Source: Patescibacteria group bacterium (GTDB lineage Bacteria > Patescibacteriota > Patescibacteriia > 2-12-FULL-60-25). Taken from it: DNA of 59,730 nt. Below, in pieces: positions 1 through 9,364 of the stretch. A program made the translations under genes and the position numbers. The stretch covers positions 1-59,730 of the forward strand of contig JAGOQX010000003.1 of NCBI GenBank assembly GCA_018063105.1. Direction: 5' to 3'. The notes beneath the pieces are model-generated. The model saw only the letters and a program-made list of their open reading frames with translations, made no database searches and had not been told where the DNA came from. Positions within the stretch are counted from its first letter, which is position 1. The number at the start of each line of letters is the position of its first letter.

Positions 1-84
1 TTGAAGCACTGGCCAGGAAAATCGTACGCAGAAGGGGAGCAGGAGTTGATGGCGGAAAAAATTCGCCAGGCAATCACATCGTAG
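1..84 (+). CDS. C-terminal end of an unidentified protein (partial)
   Basis: Frame 1 is open from the first base to a TAG at 82-84 and encodes 27 residues ending in EKIRQAITS. The gene enters from outside the window. The stop lies 11 nt inside the 3' end of the convergent glycosyltransferase gene, an overlap of the kind seen between other convergent pairs here. Too little is visible to name a family; it may belong to the same sugar locus. Confidence 0.45.
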   Translation: MKHWPGKSYAEGEQELMAEKIRQAITS

Positions 85-928
85 GAACGGTCGGGTGTTT
101 TTTTCCGAGCCATTTCCATTGATATTTGATCCAGCTTACAATATGTCCACGGAGCGCACGATTTTTCATAATGCCAATGATTGGATTTGAAATCGTAGCC
201 GAGGTACGCGCGAATGCATGAGCGAGAACCGTGCCTGGATAGTAGACGACGCGTTTTTGTTTTTCCCACACGCGACGACAGAGATCAACATCTTCAAAAT
301 AGAGCCAATAGCGTTCATCGAATCCGCCAACGTCATGCCAGACCTGTTCCGGCATCATAAATGCAGAGCCTTGCATCCAGTCGATGTTGCGCTCTGAAGA
401 TTGATCAAAATCTTCCATCAGAAATGATTTGGAATAGGATTTTCCCCAGGTTGTTTCCGCGAGGCGAGTTCGTTGAACGATCGGTTGGTACCAGGTAGGA
501 AAGCGACGACACGTGTCTTGACGTGATCCATCAAAGTTCGTGATTTTTGGCGATACCATCCCAACGTCTGGATGCGCGTTCAGATATTCAACGAGTATAT
601 CCAAAATCGATAATTGGATTAGTTTTGTATCTGGATTCAAAAAGAAATAGTGCGTTGCATTCACACAGGCCGCGCCAACGTTTATGGATCGTGCGAAACC
701 TGGATTTTGTTTACGTTGTACGACAAGTGCTTCAGGAAGATGTTGCAAAATGCGATCATCTGCCGTCATGTGCGTTGAGTTATTATCAACAATAACAACC
801 TGAACTGTGCGCGTTGTTGCGGCAGCTGCTTGGCCGAGTGTCGATAAACATTCATCATGAAGGTTGTTATAATTCAGGATGATGATGCCGATATCGGCTT
901 TCTTTTTTGTAACCGCAACCAATGGCAT
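74..928 (-). CDS. Family 2 glycosyltransferase (rhamnosyltransferase-like)
   Basis: 284 aa, GT-A fold glycosyltransferase. The N-terminal nucleotide-binding strand reads GIIILNYNN, followed by VVIVDNNS, the metal-binding region FFLNPDTK near residue 100, the acceptor-side motif WMQGSAFMM near 190 and the catalytic-base region YFEDVDLCRR near 210. This set is typical of WbbL-like rhamnosyltransferases that transfer a sugar from dTDP-rhamnose to a lipid-linked or surface glycan at the cytoplasmic face. There are 3 nt between it and the rmlD-rmlA fusion upstream on the same strand, so it is co-transcribed with the sugar donor genes. The exact acceptor and sugar cannot be read from sequence. Confidence 0.85.
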   Translation of the reverse strand: MPLVAVTKKKADIGIIILNYNNLHDECLSTLGQAAAATTRTVQVVIVDNNSTHMTADDRILQHLPEALVVQRKQNPGFARSINVGAACVNATHYFFLNPDTKLIQLSILDILVEYLNAHPDVGMVSPKITNFDGSRQDTCRRFPTWYQPIVQRTRLAETTWGKSYSKSFLMEDFDQSSERNIDWMQGSAFMMPEQVWHDVGGFDERYWLYFEDVDLCRRVWEKQKRVVYYPGTVLAHAFARTSATISNPIIGIMKNRALRGHIVSWIKYQWKWLGKKHPTVPTM

Positions 929-931
929 AGA

Positions 932-2557
932 TCAATAGATGCCCGCTTGTTCTGCGAAGTATTCGTTTGCGCGTTTGAGGTCGCGGAATGTACCGGCATC
1001 AAACCATCGTCCGGTAATTTCACGTGCAGTGAGCTTGTCTTGCTTCATGAATTCGCTATTCACGTCAGATATTTCAAGTTCACCTCGGCTAGATGGTTTT
1101 AGCGCATCGATAATCTCGAATACGGTTGGGTCATAGAAATAGAGTCCGAGTTGTGCAAGGTTTGATTTTGGTTGAGCTGGTTTTTCTTCGATAGAAAGTA
1201 CGTGTCCGCGATCATCGATTTCTATGACGCCGTATTGATGTGCATCTGCGACTTTTTTATAGAAAATAAGTGAGCCGTCTTTAAATGCGGCCGCATGCTG
1301 ATCAAAGGGTTCTTCAAAAATATTGTCTCCTAAATGAACGATACAGTTATCATTGCCTACGAAGTCTTTTCCGAGGTGAACCGCCTGCGCAATGCCACCA
1401 GCCATATCCTGGATGCGATAGGTTATATTGCAGTTATATTTTGTTCCAGACCCAAGGAGCTTTACGAATGCATGGGCATGCTCTGGTCCGGTGGTAATCA
1501 TGATTTGTTTAACCCCCGCACTCAATAGAGTGAGAAGTGGATACAGGATCATTGGCTTATCAAAGATGGGTAAGAGGTGTTTGTTTGATGCATTCGTCAG
1601 TGGGGCTAGACGCGTGCCACTTCCACCAGCTGTGATGATGCCTTTGAGTTCTTTTGGTTTCGTTCCATGAACGAAAAAAGATTGAGATGCTGGAGTGGGT
1701 GCACTGTGTATCTCTAAGAGCATCTGCTTGCGCGCTTCAGCATATTTTTTTATTGTGTCCTTTATTGCATCTTCGATTGGACGCATTGTGAGCCCAATCT
1801 CTGTGAGGCGTGTTGATTGAAGGATAACGGTAGATCGTTGTTTTTGAGCAAGGCCTTGTTGCACCAGATCATCATCCGCAATCCATTCACAATGGTGGAG
1901 TGGGTCGACAAATTCTTTATAGAGCTTGAGTAACTCTCTGTAGCGAAGTGGACCCGGGTTGATGGCATGGAAAATACCCGTTGCTTTTTTCTCTGCGATC
2001 CCACGAAGGACAACCAAGAGATCGTCGATGATGGTAACGCTGTTTGTAACGTCAATCACTTTTTTGTATGACGCGAGCTTGTCGATAAGGTTCTTGGGTG
2101 AAGGAATAGTGTCAACAGGAAGACGCAGTCGAACAATAGCAACATGCGACATGTTGCTCAGTAATAAATCTGCCGCTAGTTTTGTTCGAGAGTAGTATGC
2201 GAGCGGGAACGTTGCATCTTCCTCGCGCCATCCTGCTGGTTGAGGAGAGATGCCATAAAAAATACATCCAGATCCAAGATGAATCAGATGAATCGATCGC
2301 TGTTGCGTTGCTTCAGCTAGTAAGAGGGGGAGTTCAACGTTTCCTTTTGCTGTCGCAATTTGATTTGTTTCACACCAATCAACGTTGGGGTTGCCTGTGA
2401 CGCCGGCTGCATTAATAACAACGTCCGGTTGAACACGGTCGATTTCACGAAGCGCATCTTCAACAGAGTGTATTTCTCCTTGTGATGCCACAGCATCCTC
2501 CCACGCATTCAGGATGCGTGTGCCAAGATAACCGGTTCCGATGATGAGGTATTTCAT
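932..2557 (-). CDS. RmlD-like reductase fused to RmlA-like nucleotidyltransferase
   Basis: 541 aa with two enzyme domains. Residues 1 to about 285 are a short-chain dehydrogenase related to dTDP-4-dehydrorhamnose reductase, with the NAD(P) motif IIGTGYLGTR at the N terminus and the catalytic YSRTK pair. Residues about 305-541 are a sugar-phosphate nucleotidyltransferase with the signature ITAGGSGTRLAPLT, the ligand region FDKPMILYPL and the terminal WFDAGTFRDL, as in glucose-1-phosphate thymidylyltransferase. The first and last enzymes of dTDP-rhamnose synthesis are thus on one chain. It sits 6 nt downstream of rmlB and 3 nt upstream of a glycosyltransferase. No RmlC epimerase is in the window, so the product could be another dTDP-6-deoxyhexose. 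Confidence 0.88.
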   Translation of the reverse strand: MKYLIIGTGYLGTRILNAWEDAVASQGEIHSVEDALREIDRVQPDVVINAAGVTGNPNVDWCETNQIATAKGNVELPLLLAEATQQRSIHLIHLGSGCIFYGISPQPAGWREEDATFPLAYYSRTKLAADLLLSNMSHVAIVRLRLPVDTIPSPKNLIDKLASYKKVIDVTNSVTIIDDLLVVLRGIAEKKATGIFHAINPGPLRYRELLKLYKEFVDPLHHCEWIADDDLVQQGLAQKQRSTVILQSTRLTEIGLTMRPIEDAIKDTIKKYAEARKQMLLEIHSAPTPASQSFFVHGTKPKELKGIITAGGSGTRLAPLTNASNKHLLPIFDKPMILYPLLTLLSAGVKQIMITTGPEHAHAFVKLLGSGTKYNCNITYRIQDMAGGIAQAVHLGKDFVGNDNCIVHLGDNIFEEPFDQHAAAFKDGSLIFYKKVADAHQYGVIEIDDRGHVLSIEEKPAQPKSNLAQLGLYFYDPTVFEIIDALKPSSRGELEISDVNSEFMKQDKLTAREITGRWFDAGTFRDLKRANEYFAEQAGIY

Positions 2558-2563
2558 ACAAAG

Positions 2564-3604
2564 TTATTCGTTGGTTGTTTTTGTGATGTGCTGTTGAAAC
2601 GAATTTAATTCGTTTTGTTTCTTTTCCCACAGTTGTTCAACCCAGGCGTTATTTTCTCGATACCATGTGACCGTTTCTTCTAGCCCACGTTGAAATTGTT
2701 CACGTGTGTATTCGGGTTCCCAGCCTAGAGCTGTGATTTTTGCTGCATCAATTGCGTAGCGTCGATCATGTCCTGGGCGATCAGCGACATAGGTGATTTT
2801 TTCATCACCATGACCAAAAAGGGCAAGAATCATCCGAGTGATTTCAATATTGCTGCGTTCATTGTCAACGCCAATATTGTAGATTTCGCCAGGTTCGCCT
2901 TTTTCTAATAGGAGGTCGAGGGCACGAGCATGGTCGCGAACGTGAATCCAGTCACGAACATACATTCCATCGCCGTACATTGGGACGGTTGACCCTTTTA
3001 AAATATTGAAGAGGAAGTATGGAATCAATTTTTCTGGAAATTGGTAGGGTCCGTAATTGTTTGAACAGTGAGTGACGATCACGGGAACTTTGTGACAGGT
3101 GTGATAAGCGCGACACATGAGGTCGCCTCCAGCCTTTGCGGCAGCGTATGGCATGTTCGGTTGAATCGGTGTGGATTCGGTAAAACGATTTGGATCGTCA
3201 AGTTCAAGAGCCCCGTATACCTCGTCTGTAGAAACGTTCACGAATTTTGTAATTGCATTTTTTCGAACAGCGTCAAGAAGCATCTGCACGCCAAGCATGT
3301 TCGTTAATACGAAATCAGAACAACCGCCATGAATAGAACGATCGACGTGCGTTTCTGCGGCAAAATTGATAATGTGATCAAGGGTATTTTTTTCAATAAC
3401 CTCATTTAAATGTGGAAGGTCAACGATATCACCTTGAACAAAGGAGTAGCGGGGATCGTTTTCAATATCACGTAAATTTTCTAGATTTCCGGCGTAGGTC
3501 AATTTATCGTAGTTGACGATGGTGATGTCGGGGTGGTGTTCAAGCATGTGTCGGATGAAGTTTGATCCGATAAAACCTGCACCGCCGGTTACAAGAAGTC
3601 GCAT
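2564..3604 (-). CDS. rmlB: dTDP-glucose 4,6-dehydratase
   Basis: 346 aa, the usual length. It converts dTDP-glucose to dTDP-4-keto-6-deoxyglucose in the cytoplasm. Visible motifs are the NAD-binding GGAGFIGSN at the N terminus, VSTDEVYG (the catalytic Asp-Glu pair of the dehydratase subfamily) and YAAAKAGGD with the Tyr-Lys pair. The C-terminal substrate region includes MYVRDWIHVRDHARAL, typical of RmlB. It is the first gene of a minus-strand operon with the RmlD-RmlA fusion and a glycosyltransferase, and is divergent from three plus-strand glycosyltransferase genes. The ATG at 3602-3604 directly precedes the N-terminal nucleotide-binding motif. Confidence 0.95.
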   Translation of the reverse strand: MRLLVTGGAGFIGSNFIRHMLEHHPDITIVNYDKLTYAGNLENLRDIENDPRYSFVQGDIVDLPHLNEVIEKNTLDHIINFAAETHVDRSIHGGCSDFVLTNMLGVQMLLDAVRKNAITKFVNVSTDEVYGALELDDPNRFTESTPIQPNMPYAAAKAGGDLMCRAYHTCHKVPVIVTHCSNNYGPYQFPEKLIPYFLFNILKGSTVPMYGDGMYVRDWIHVRDHARALDLLLEKGEPGEIYNIGVDNERSNIEITRMILALFGHGDEKITYVADRPGHDRRYAIDAAKITALGWEPEYTREQFQRGLEETVTWYRENNAWVEQLWEKKQNELNSFQQHITKTTNE

Positions 3605-3669
3605 AAAATGGCTATTTTACTTTTAGACAGTTGATTGCTACTGTTCAGCTCGAAATACCTTACCAGGCT

Positions 3670-4563
3670 ATGTCTACTGATGCAACGAGCAAGATTCAGT
3701 TCGTTCCCCCGTCTGATATGGCGCTGGCTGACTTGGCTGTGGTGATCGTGAACTGGAATGTGAAAGCTTTGCTTGAGAAAAATATCGAATCCGTGCTTCA
3801 GAGTGGGGGAACGGCTCGGGTGAGATTGATTGTTGTTGATAATGCTTCTTCAGATGAAAGCGTTGAGATGATGCAGTCTCGTTTTCCGCAGCTGACGATA
3901 ATTGCAAATACACAGAATCTTGGGTTTGCAAAAGCCGTGAATCAGGGGATCAAGGTCGGAAATGCACGCCACGTCTTGCTCTTGAATCCGGACATGCGGG
4001 TGATGCCGGATGCGTTACAGCGAACGATTGATGAGCTGGATGCAGATGCGACGATTGGTGTTTTGGGTGGAAAATTGCTATCGGCTGATGGAAGTGTGAT
4101 GCCGTCTGTACGGCGTTTGCCTGATATTTGGTCGCAGTTGTTGATTTTACTGAAGATCAAATATTTGTTTCCAAGCGTGATGAACCGTTATCTATTTGTG
4201 GATTTTGATTATTCTGAGCGTCAAGATGTACCTCAAGTTCGTGGTTCCTATTTTGCAATGTCACACGTGGCATTGGAAAAACTTGGTGGGTTGGATGAAC
4301 GATATTTCATTTGGTTCGAAGAGGTTGATTATTGTGCACAGGCCGTGAAAGCCGGTCTTCGTGTTGTTTTTGATCCTGTGATTCAAGCGCAAGATTTAGT
4401 AGGTCGAAGTTTTGCGCAACGAAAACGATTATGGAAGCAGAAACAATTTTCAAAATCCATGCAAGAGTATTTTGAAAAATGGCATCCAGGATGGCAGGCG
4501 TGGCTGATAGGTTGTTGCCGTCCTTTCGTTATAGCAGTCGCCTGGATATTTGATCTCCTATGA
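3670..4563 (+). CDS. Family 2 glycosyltransferase
   Basis: 297 aa from the ATG at 3670; an in-frame TTG at 3631 would add 13 residues and is less likely. GT-A motifs are LAVVIVNWN, LIVVDNASSD, the metal site LLLNPDMR and the acceptor/base region FIWFEEVDYCAQA near residue 220. The C terminus ends in a hydrophobic stretch (about residues 275-297) that may be a membrane anchor. It starts a three-gene run of glycosyltransferases, overlapping the next gene by 4 nt (ATGA). It probably uses dTDP- or UDP-sugars for a surface glycan; the specificity is unknown. Confidence 0.85.
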   Translation: MSTDATSKIQFVPPSDMALADLAVVIVNWNVKALLEKNIESVLQSGGTARVRLIVVDNASSDESVEMMQSRFPQLTIIANTQNLGFAKAVNQGIKVGNARHVLLLNPDMRVMPDALQRTIDELDADATIGVLGGKLLSADGSVMPSVRRLPDIWSQLLILLKIKYLFPSVMNRYLFVDFDYSERQDVPQVRGSYFAMSHVALEKLGGLDERYFIWFEEVDYCAQAVKAGLRVVFDPVIQAQDLVGRSFAQRKRLWKQKQFSKSMQEYFEKWHPGWQAWLIGCCRPFVIAVAWIFDLL

Positions 4564-5582
4564 CAGAATTGATTGCGATTCAAATTGCTACGTATCACTC
4601 ATCAAAGGATTTTTCGCGCGTGATCAAGAGTATTAAAGACCAGACGTTTACGGATTGGAAGGTGTATGTGTATGAAAATTCGTGCGATGCAGAAGAGGCA
4701 ACACGCGTGAAAGAGTTGTTGGAACAGAGTGGAATTTCTTTTTCTTTGATTGTTAGTGAGCAGAACGCCGGATTTTCTGCCCATAATCATCTTTTTGTAA
4801 CGCAAGAGGCGAAGTACACGCTTGTACTGAACGATGATGCATATCTTGATCAAGCATTCTTGGAGCGATTGGTTACGGTGATGGATGCCGATGCAACGAT
4901 CGCAGCTGCGGCCGGAATGGTGTTTCGTTGGATTGGGGAGTCAGACGTTGTGCTGAATGCCGAAACACGTATTGACACAGCCGGTTTGCATTACGATTCG
5001 CTTGCGCATGTTGTTGATCGTTTTTCCGGTGTGAAGTGGGGAGATGTCTCTTCACAGCTGCAATCCGTGCAACAGGTGTGGGGCGTTTCCGGTGCTGTTG
5101 TGCTGTATCGCCGTTCTGCGCTGCTTGAGACCGCTCTTGGCGTGTATATCTATGACCCGACATTTTTCATGTATAAAGAGGATGTTGAGTTGGCGATTCG
5201 ATTGGCACGAAAAGGTTATTGCTCGCTGCTTGTGCCGGATGCGCAGTCGTTTCATCGTCGTGCCGCAAAGGATCCGGTGAGGGGATTACTTGCTCGAGGA
5301 ATAGAAGAACGTCGTCGTCCAGAACGATTACGGATTATGATGGTTCGTAATCAGTGGATGATCTACGTGTATCATTGTTCATGGCAACTTGGGTTGCGGG
5401 ATCTGTGCGCGTCACTGCTGTTTGAACTTGTTCATTCCGCCGGAGTCTTTGTTGTTTCGCCATTGGTTTTTTTGAAAGCATGGGGTCGGATTTTTCAAAG
5501 TCTGCCAGTGGCTCTTCGTGTTCGTCGTGAGTTAATGGCACGACGTCATCTTAAGCGCTTTTTTTATGTCAAACCTTCCTAA
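4560..5582 (+). CDS. Family 2 glycosyltransferase
   Basis: 340 aa. The N terminus has the GT2 pattern IQIATYHSS, then LIVSEQNAGFSAHNH and the metal-binding VLNDDAYLD near residue 95. A later segment, VWGVSGAVVLYRRS followed by FFMYKEDVELAIRL, fits the acceptor site and catalytic base. The C-terminal third is rich in hydrophobic residues around VFVVSPLVFL and may associate with the membrane. It overlaps its upstream neighbour by 4 nt and the next glycosyltransferase by 17 nt, so the three are translationally coupled. The three differ enough in sequence to suggest that each adds a different sugar. Confidence 0.82.
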   Translation: MTELIAIQIATYHSSKDFSRVIKSIKDQTFTDWKVYVYENSCDAEEATRVKELLEQSGISFSLIVSEQNAGFSAHNHLFVTQEAKYTLVLNDDAYLDQAFLERLVTVMDADATIAAAAGMVFRWIGESDVVLNAETRIDTAGLHYDSLAHVVDRFSGVKWGDVSSQLQSVQQVWGVSGAVVLYRRSALLETALGVYIYDPTFFMYKEDVELAIRLARKGYCSLLVPDAQSFHRRAAKDPVRGLLARGIEERRRPERLRIMMVRNQWMIYVYHCSWQLGLRDLCASLLFELVHSAGVFVVSPLVFLKAWGRIFQSLPVALRVRRELMARRHLKRFFYVKPS

Positions 5583-6690
5583 AATCGGCATTATTTTTTT
5601 AACGTACCCAACAGCAAATTGGGAGCGCGACATTAATCGCTGTTTAGCATCTATGGAAAAGTTGACGTATCCGAAAGATCGCCTTGAGTTGATTTGTGTT
5701 GAATCGAAAGGAAAGATTGCACCGGTCAAGCCATGGTTTGATCAGACCTGGATGCCAAAGTCCGGCGTTACATTGCCACGGATCACGTATATCTTGAAAG
5801 ATGAATGGATTGGATTTTCTGGTAATAACAATCTTGGATTTGAGAAAGCGAAAGAGTTGGGATGCGACTACGTTCATCTCACGAATGAGGATACGGATGT
5901 TGAGCCGGATTATATTGATCGCGCAGTAGAGCGAGCTGAAGCTGATCCGAAAATTGCGTATGTTCAGTCGTTGATTCTTCTTGGAGAAGAGCGTGATCGC
6001 GTGAACACGATCGGGAACGCTTTTCATATTCTGGGATTTGGATACTCAAACGGATATCGATGGACGAAACAACGGGCCTTAGATTTTTTTGAAGCAGAAC
6101 GAAAAACAAATCCAGATTTAGAAATCGGATACGCATCCGGCGCTGCGGTCCTCGGTCGTGTTTCTGCGATCGATGCGTGCGGTGGATTGTTCGATGAGAA
6201 GTTTTATTCCTATCACGAAGATACGGATGCATCGCTACAAGCACGCATGCGTGGATGGAAAACGGTCGTTGAGCCGTCATCGGTCATTCATCATTATTAT
6301 GAATTCGGAAAAAGCAAAATCAACTACTACTGGATGGAGCGGAATCGCTACGTATTGATGTTTAGTTTTTATCGCGGGTGGACGCTATGTCTGCTGTCGC
6401 CATTAATGATTATCATGGATGTTGCGATTACAGTTTTTTCCATCAAAAACGGTTGGTGGGACATGAAATGGAAGGTCTACAAAGATCTCTGTTCATCCGC
6501 ATTTTGGAAATGGGTGATGGAACGTCGAAAGAAGATTCAGGCGGAGCGGGTCATTTCAGATGCGGAATTTTTGAAACATGCAACACCGGTGATCGATTTT
6601 CAAGAAGAGCACGTACGAAATTCATTATTGGATCAGATCGGAAACCCGGTCATGAAGGGGTATTGGGAGATTATACGAAATGTGCTCTGA
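5566..6690 (+). CDS. Family 2 glycosyltransferase
   Basis: 374 aa. GT-A motifs are IGIIFLTYP, FSGNNNLGFEKA, the metal-binding LTNEDTDVEPDY near residue 107 and FYSYHEDTDASLQARM near 215. A hydrophobic segment near residues 275-295 (LLSPLMIIMDVAITVF) looks like a membrane helix, placing the enzyme at the inner face of the membrane. It is the last gene of the plus-strand glycosyltransferase trio and faces a convergent gene whose stop lies 5 nt away. Donor and acceptor are not evident. Confidence 0.83.
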   Translation: MSNLPKIGIIFLTYPTANWERDINRCLASMEKLTYPKDRLELICVESKGKIAPVKPWFDQTWMPKSGVTLPRITYILKDEWIGFSGNNNLGFEKAKELGCDYVHLTNEDTDVEPDYIDRAVERAEADPKIAYVQSLILLGEERDRVNTIGNAFHILGFGYSNGYRWTKQRALDFFEAERKTNPDLEIGYASGAAVLGRVSAIDACGGLFDEKFYSYHEDTDASLQARMRGWKTVVEPSSVIHHYYEFGKSKINYYWMERNRYVLMFSFYRGWTLCLLSPLMIIMDVAITVFSIKNGWWDMKWKVYKDLCSSAFWKWVMERRKKIQAERVISDAEFLKHATPVIDFQEEHVRNSLLDQIGNPVMKGYWEIIRNVL

Positions 6691-6695
6691 GAAAT

Positions 6696-8006
6696 TTATT
6701 CAACCGCTAGCGTCCAGATTCCGGTCTGGGCGTTTTTGGTTCCTGCAATCACAAGTTGATTTGAAAGCGTTGAAAATCCGGTAATCTCATCGAATGTTGC
6801 AAGCTGTGTCACAATTCGTCCATCGCGTTGATCAAGGTTGAGTGCGAAGATGCCGGTGTGTGTGGCAAAAAAGATGTTTCCATTTTCTGAATGCCAGGCC
6901 GCATCAACAATTCGTTCGCTTTGTCGATAGACGAGTTCTGGCTGCGTTGTTGGATTCCAGATCCAGAGTTCATTGTGATTCACGAGAAGGTATTGTGTGA
7001 TTCCACCGGAAGTAAATGATCTTAGTTGATCACCGACCGCTTCATAGGTTGAAGCATTTTTTTCATTGAGCTGAATCGACATCCATCGATTTCCATCTCG
7101 AATGATGTGCATTCCGTTTGTGGAGGACCAGAGATGCCATGTGCCTGCAGGAAGTTCAATTCCCTGGTTGATATTTTGCGCTTCAACAAACACTAGTCCA
7201 TTCGTTGCTTCATTGGATCGAATCGTTGCTTGCGCTGATGTGTCAACGACGTGTGATGTGAATGGAACGCGGCGGAGACTAAAATCTGAGAGTTGGATAC
7301 GCGTTTGAGAAAGCGCGTTTTGAATCACGAGCGCATCCGCATCCCATCGAAATGAACCGTCCGGAATAGTGAGAGGCGCGTTTGTGTTGCGGGTATCAAT
7401 AATCCAGCGCGTGGTACTTGTACCTTCTACTGTTTGCGCAATGACGTAGCGTCCGTTTGGTGACCAATTGAGTTGGGTCGTTGCATTGACGCGAACGGCA
7501 AGTGTTGAGCTGCTTGAAATTTGATCCGGTGTGGTTAGTAACAGCGCGAGCGAAGATGTTGCTTGGCTCATCGCAAGTGTTTGGCGACCGTCAACGGAAG
7601 AGGACAGGATGAGTGGTGCCGTTGTCGTTAATAGGGTGGGTTCGCTTTGACGCCAAAGCCAAAGATCGTTGGCAAACGTCACGCGTTCAGAAGTAATCTC
7701 AAGTGATTTTTCCCATGAATGATACCCGGCTTTATCCAACCGAAATCGATGGAGACCGGGCGCCATGTCTTGGAGCGTTATTGGTGTGACGTCTTGAATG
7801 ATTCGACCATCAATCGTAAGCGTGGCTTTGGTTGGCGTAGAATCAAGGATAATGGTTCCGTTGCGTTCTATTTGTCCTTTTGGGCTGCTCCAGCGATACC
7901 CAGATGTGTAGAAGAGTAGAACGGGCGCGATAGCGAAAAAAATGACGATAAAGATCCAAGGCAGGATTCGTCGATGAAATGGGGGTGTATAGATGCGTTG
8001 ACGCAT
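6696..8006 (-). CDS. Membrane-anchored PEGA-domain protein with propeller-like region
   Basis: 436 aa. A single N-terminal membrane helix (about residues 14-34, ILPWIFIVIFFAIAPVLLFY) is followed by a PEGA-type domain near residues 45-105, recognisable from DSTPTKATLTIDG, ITLQDMAPGLHRFRL and KAGYHSWEKSLE. The remainder has repeated beta-strand segments with spaced Trp residues, consistent with a beta-propeller outside the cell. PEGA proteins with this layout recur in CPR genomes; the function is probably envelope-associated binding but is not known. It is convergent with the glycosyltransferase run and divergent from the protease gene, with 26 nt between starts. Confidence 0.75.
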   Translation of the reverse strand: MRQRIYTPPFHRRILPWIFIVIFFAIAPVLLFYTSGYRWSSPKGQIERNGTIILDSTPTKATLTIDGRIIQDVTPITLQDMAPGLHRFRLDKAGYHSWEKSLEITSERVTFANDLWLWRQSEPTLLTTTAPLILSSSVDGRQTLAMSQATSSLALLLTTPDQISSSSTLAVRVNATTQLNWSPNGRYVIAQTVEGTSTTRWIIDTRNTNAPLTIPDGSFRWDADALVIQNALSQTRIQLSDFSLRRVPFTSHVVDTSAQATIRSNEATNGLVFVEAQNINQGIELPAGTWHLWSSTNGMHIIRDGNRWMSIQLNEKNASTYEAVGDQLRSFTSGGITQYLLVNHNELWIWNPTTQPELVYRQSERIVDAAWHSENGNIFFATHTGIFALNLDQRDGRIVTQLATFDEITGFSTLSNQLVIAGTKNAQTGIWTLAVE

Positions 8007-8020
8007 GAGGGGAAATTCCG

Positions 8021-8026
8021 TATTAT
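8021..8026 (+). promoter_or_regulatory. -10 box of the ctp-like protease gene
   Basis: TATTAT lies 6 nt before the ATG at 8033, so the transcript would begin at or next to the start codon. No Shine-Dalgarno sequence can fit. This matches the short-leader pattern of many genes in the window. Confidence 0.5.
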
Positions 8027-8032
8027 CTTACC

Positions 8033-9364
8033 ATGATTGAGAACCAACAACAGCCTATAAAGCGAGCTCCGTGGCTTGCTGCCTGGGCACTCTCGACTAC
8101 TGCAGCTTTTATCATTGGGTTTGCAATTGCGCAACCGGGGGATACACTGGCAGCAGCTCGAAAACTTGTTCCGACCTCACCAAAGGTTATTGGAATGAAT
8201 AGTGCCGCTCCGGCGGATATTGTCACGCCGGTTAATTTTAAAGAATTTTGGGATTTGTGGCGTCAGATGAAAGAGCGCTATCATCAACAACCGGTTGATG
8301 ATGCAACGCTGTTTTATGGTGCAATGTCCGGGTTAGCATCCGCTGTCGGTGATCCATATACAACGTATTTCGAGCCAAAGAGTGCGCAAGAATTTTCCTC
8401 ATCGCTTCAGGGAAAGTTTGAGGGGATCGGAGCTGAAATTGGGATCAAGAACGATCAATTGCAGGTCATTGCTCCATTGCCAGAAACGCCAGCAGAAAAA
8501 GCGGGATTGCAACCTGGTGATTTGATTTTAACGATCGACAAACAGGATGCAACGGGAATGACCGTTGAGAAGGCGGTTTCACTCATTCGCGGAAAAGGAG
8601 GAACCGTGGTCAATTTACTCATTGGCAGAACCAAGGTAGAAAAGGATTCGTTTGGAAAGGATAAAAAAACATTCGTCTCATTGGAAAAGGCGATTACGCG
8701 AGAGACGATTCTGGTGAAGAGTGTTCGAACGAGCTATCTGCGCGACGGCATTGCCTTGATTGAAATTACACACTTCAATGAAGATACGGCAGATGGTTTT
8801 TCCGCAGCCGTGAAAGAGGTGCTTGCGAAAAATGCCAAAGGATTGATCGTTGATTTGAGAAATGACCCAGGAGGATATTTGGATCGTGCTACACAGGTCA
8901 CGAGTGAGTGGGTCGGCAATCAGGTCGTTGTCATGGAGCGTCGTCAGGGGAAGATCACGGACAGCTTCCGTGGCACTGGACCGGCGCGCTTGAAAAAGAT
9001 GCCAACCGTACTGTTGGTCAATCAGGGCTCTGCATCTGCTTCTGAAATTGTGGCCGGTGCATTGCAGGACTACGGGATGGCAAAGCTCGTGGGAATGAAG
9101 ACATTTGGAAAAGGATCAGTTCAGGATGTGACAGATTTTCCAGATAAGAGTTCCGTAAAAATTACGATTGCAGAATGGCTAACTCCAAAGGGTCGTTCCA
9201 TTGATAAGGTCGGCATTCAACCCGACATTCAGGTCGACCGAACAGAAGATGATTATCATGCCAACAGAGATCCACAACTCGACCGCGCCCTCGACATCCT
9301 CACCGGAACGTCGAGCACAGCCGCAGAAACGGTTTCATCCACGAAGAACGGGCTCAAAAAATAA
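8033..9364 (+). CDS. S41 carboxyl-terminal processing protease (CtpA/Prc type)
   Basis: 443 aa. An N-terminal membrane helix (about residues 14-34, LAAWALSTTAAFIIGFAIA) anchors the protein with its body outside. A PDZ domain covers about residues 125-215 (IGAEIGIKNDQL, AGLQPGDLILTIDK). The S41 peptidase domain has Ser335 in NQGSASASE as nucleophile and Lys360 in TFGKGSVQ as general base. Such enzymes trim secreted or membrane proteins from the C terminus. The 3' end overlaps the probable start of the Nudix gene by about 107 nt in another frame. The ATG at 8033 sits just after a TATTAT -10 box. Confidence 0.92.
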   Translation: MIENQQQPIKRAPWLAAWALSTTAAFIIGFAIAQPGDTLAAARKLVPTSPKVIGMNSAAPADIVTPVNFKEFWDLWRQMKERYHQQPVDDATLFYGAMSGLASAVGDPYTTYFEPKSAQEFSSSLQGKFEGIGAEIGIKNDQLQVIAPLPETPAEKAGLQPGDLILTIDKQDATGMTVEKAVSLIRGKGGTVVNLLIGRTKVEKDSFGKDKKTFVSLEKAITRETILVKSVRTSYLRDGIALIEITHFNEDTADGFSAAVKEVLAKNAKGLIVDLRNDPGGYLDRATQVTSEWVGNQVVVMERRQGKITDSFRGTGPARLKKMPTVLLVNQGSASASEIVAGALQDYGMAKLVGMKTFGKGSVQDVTDFPDKSSVKITIAEWLTPKGRSIDKVGIQPDIQVDRTEDDYHANRDPQLDRALDILTGTSSTAAETVSSTKNGLKK

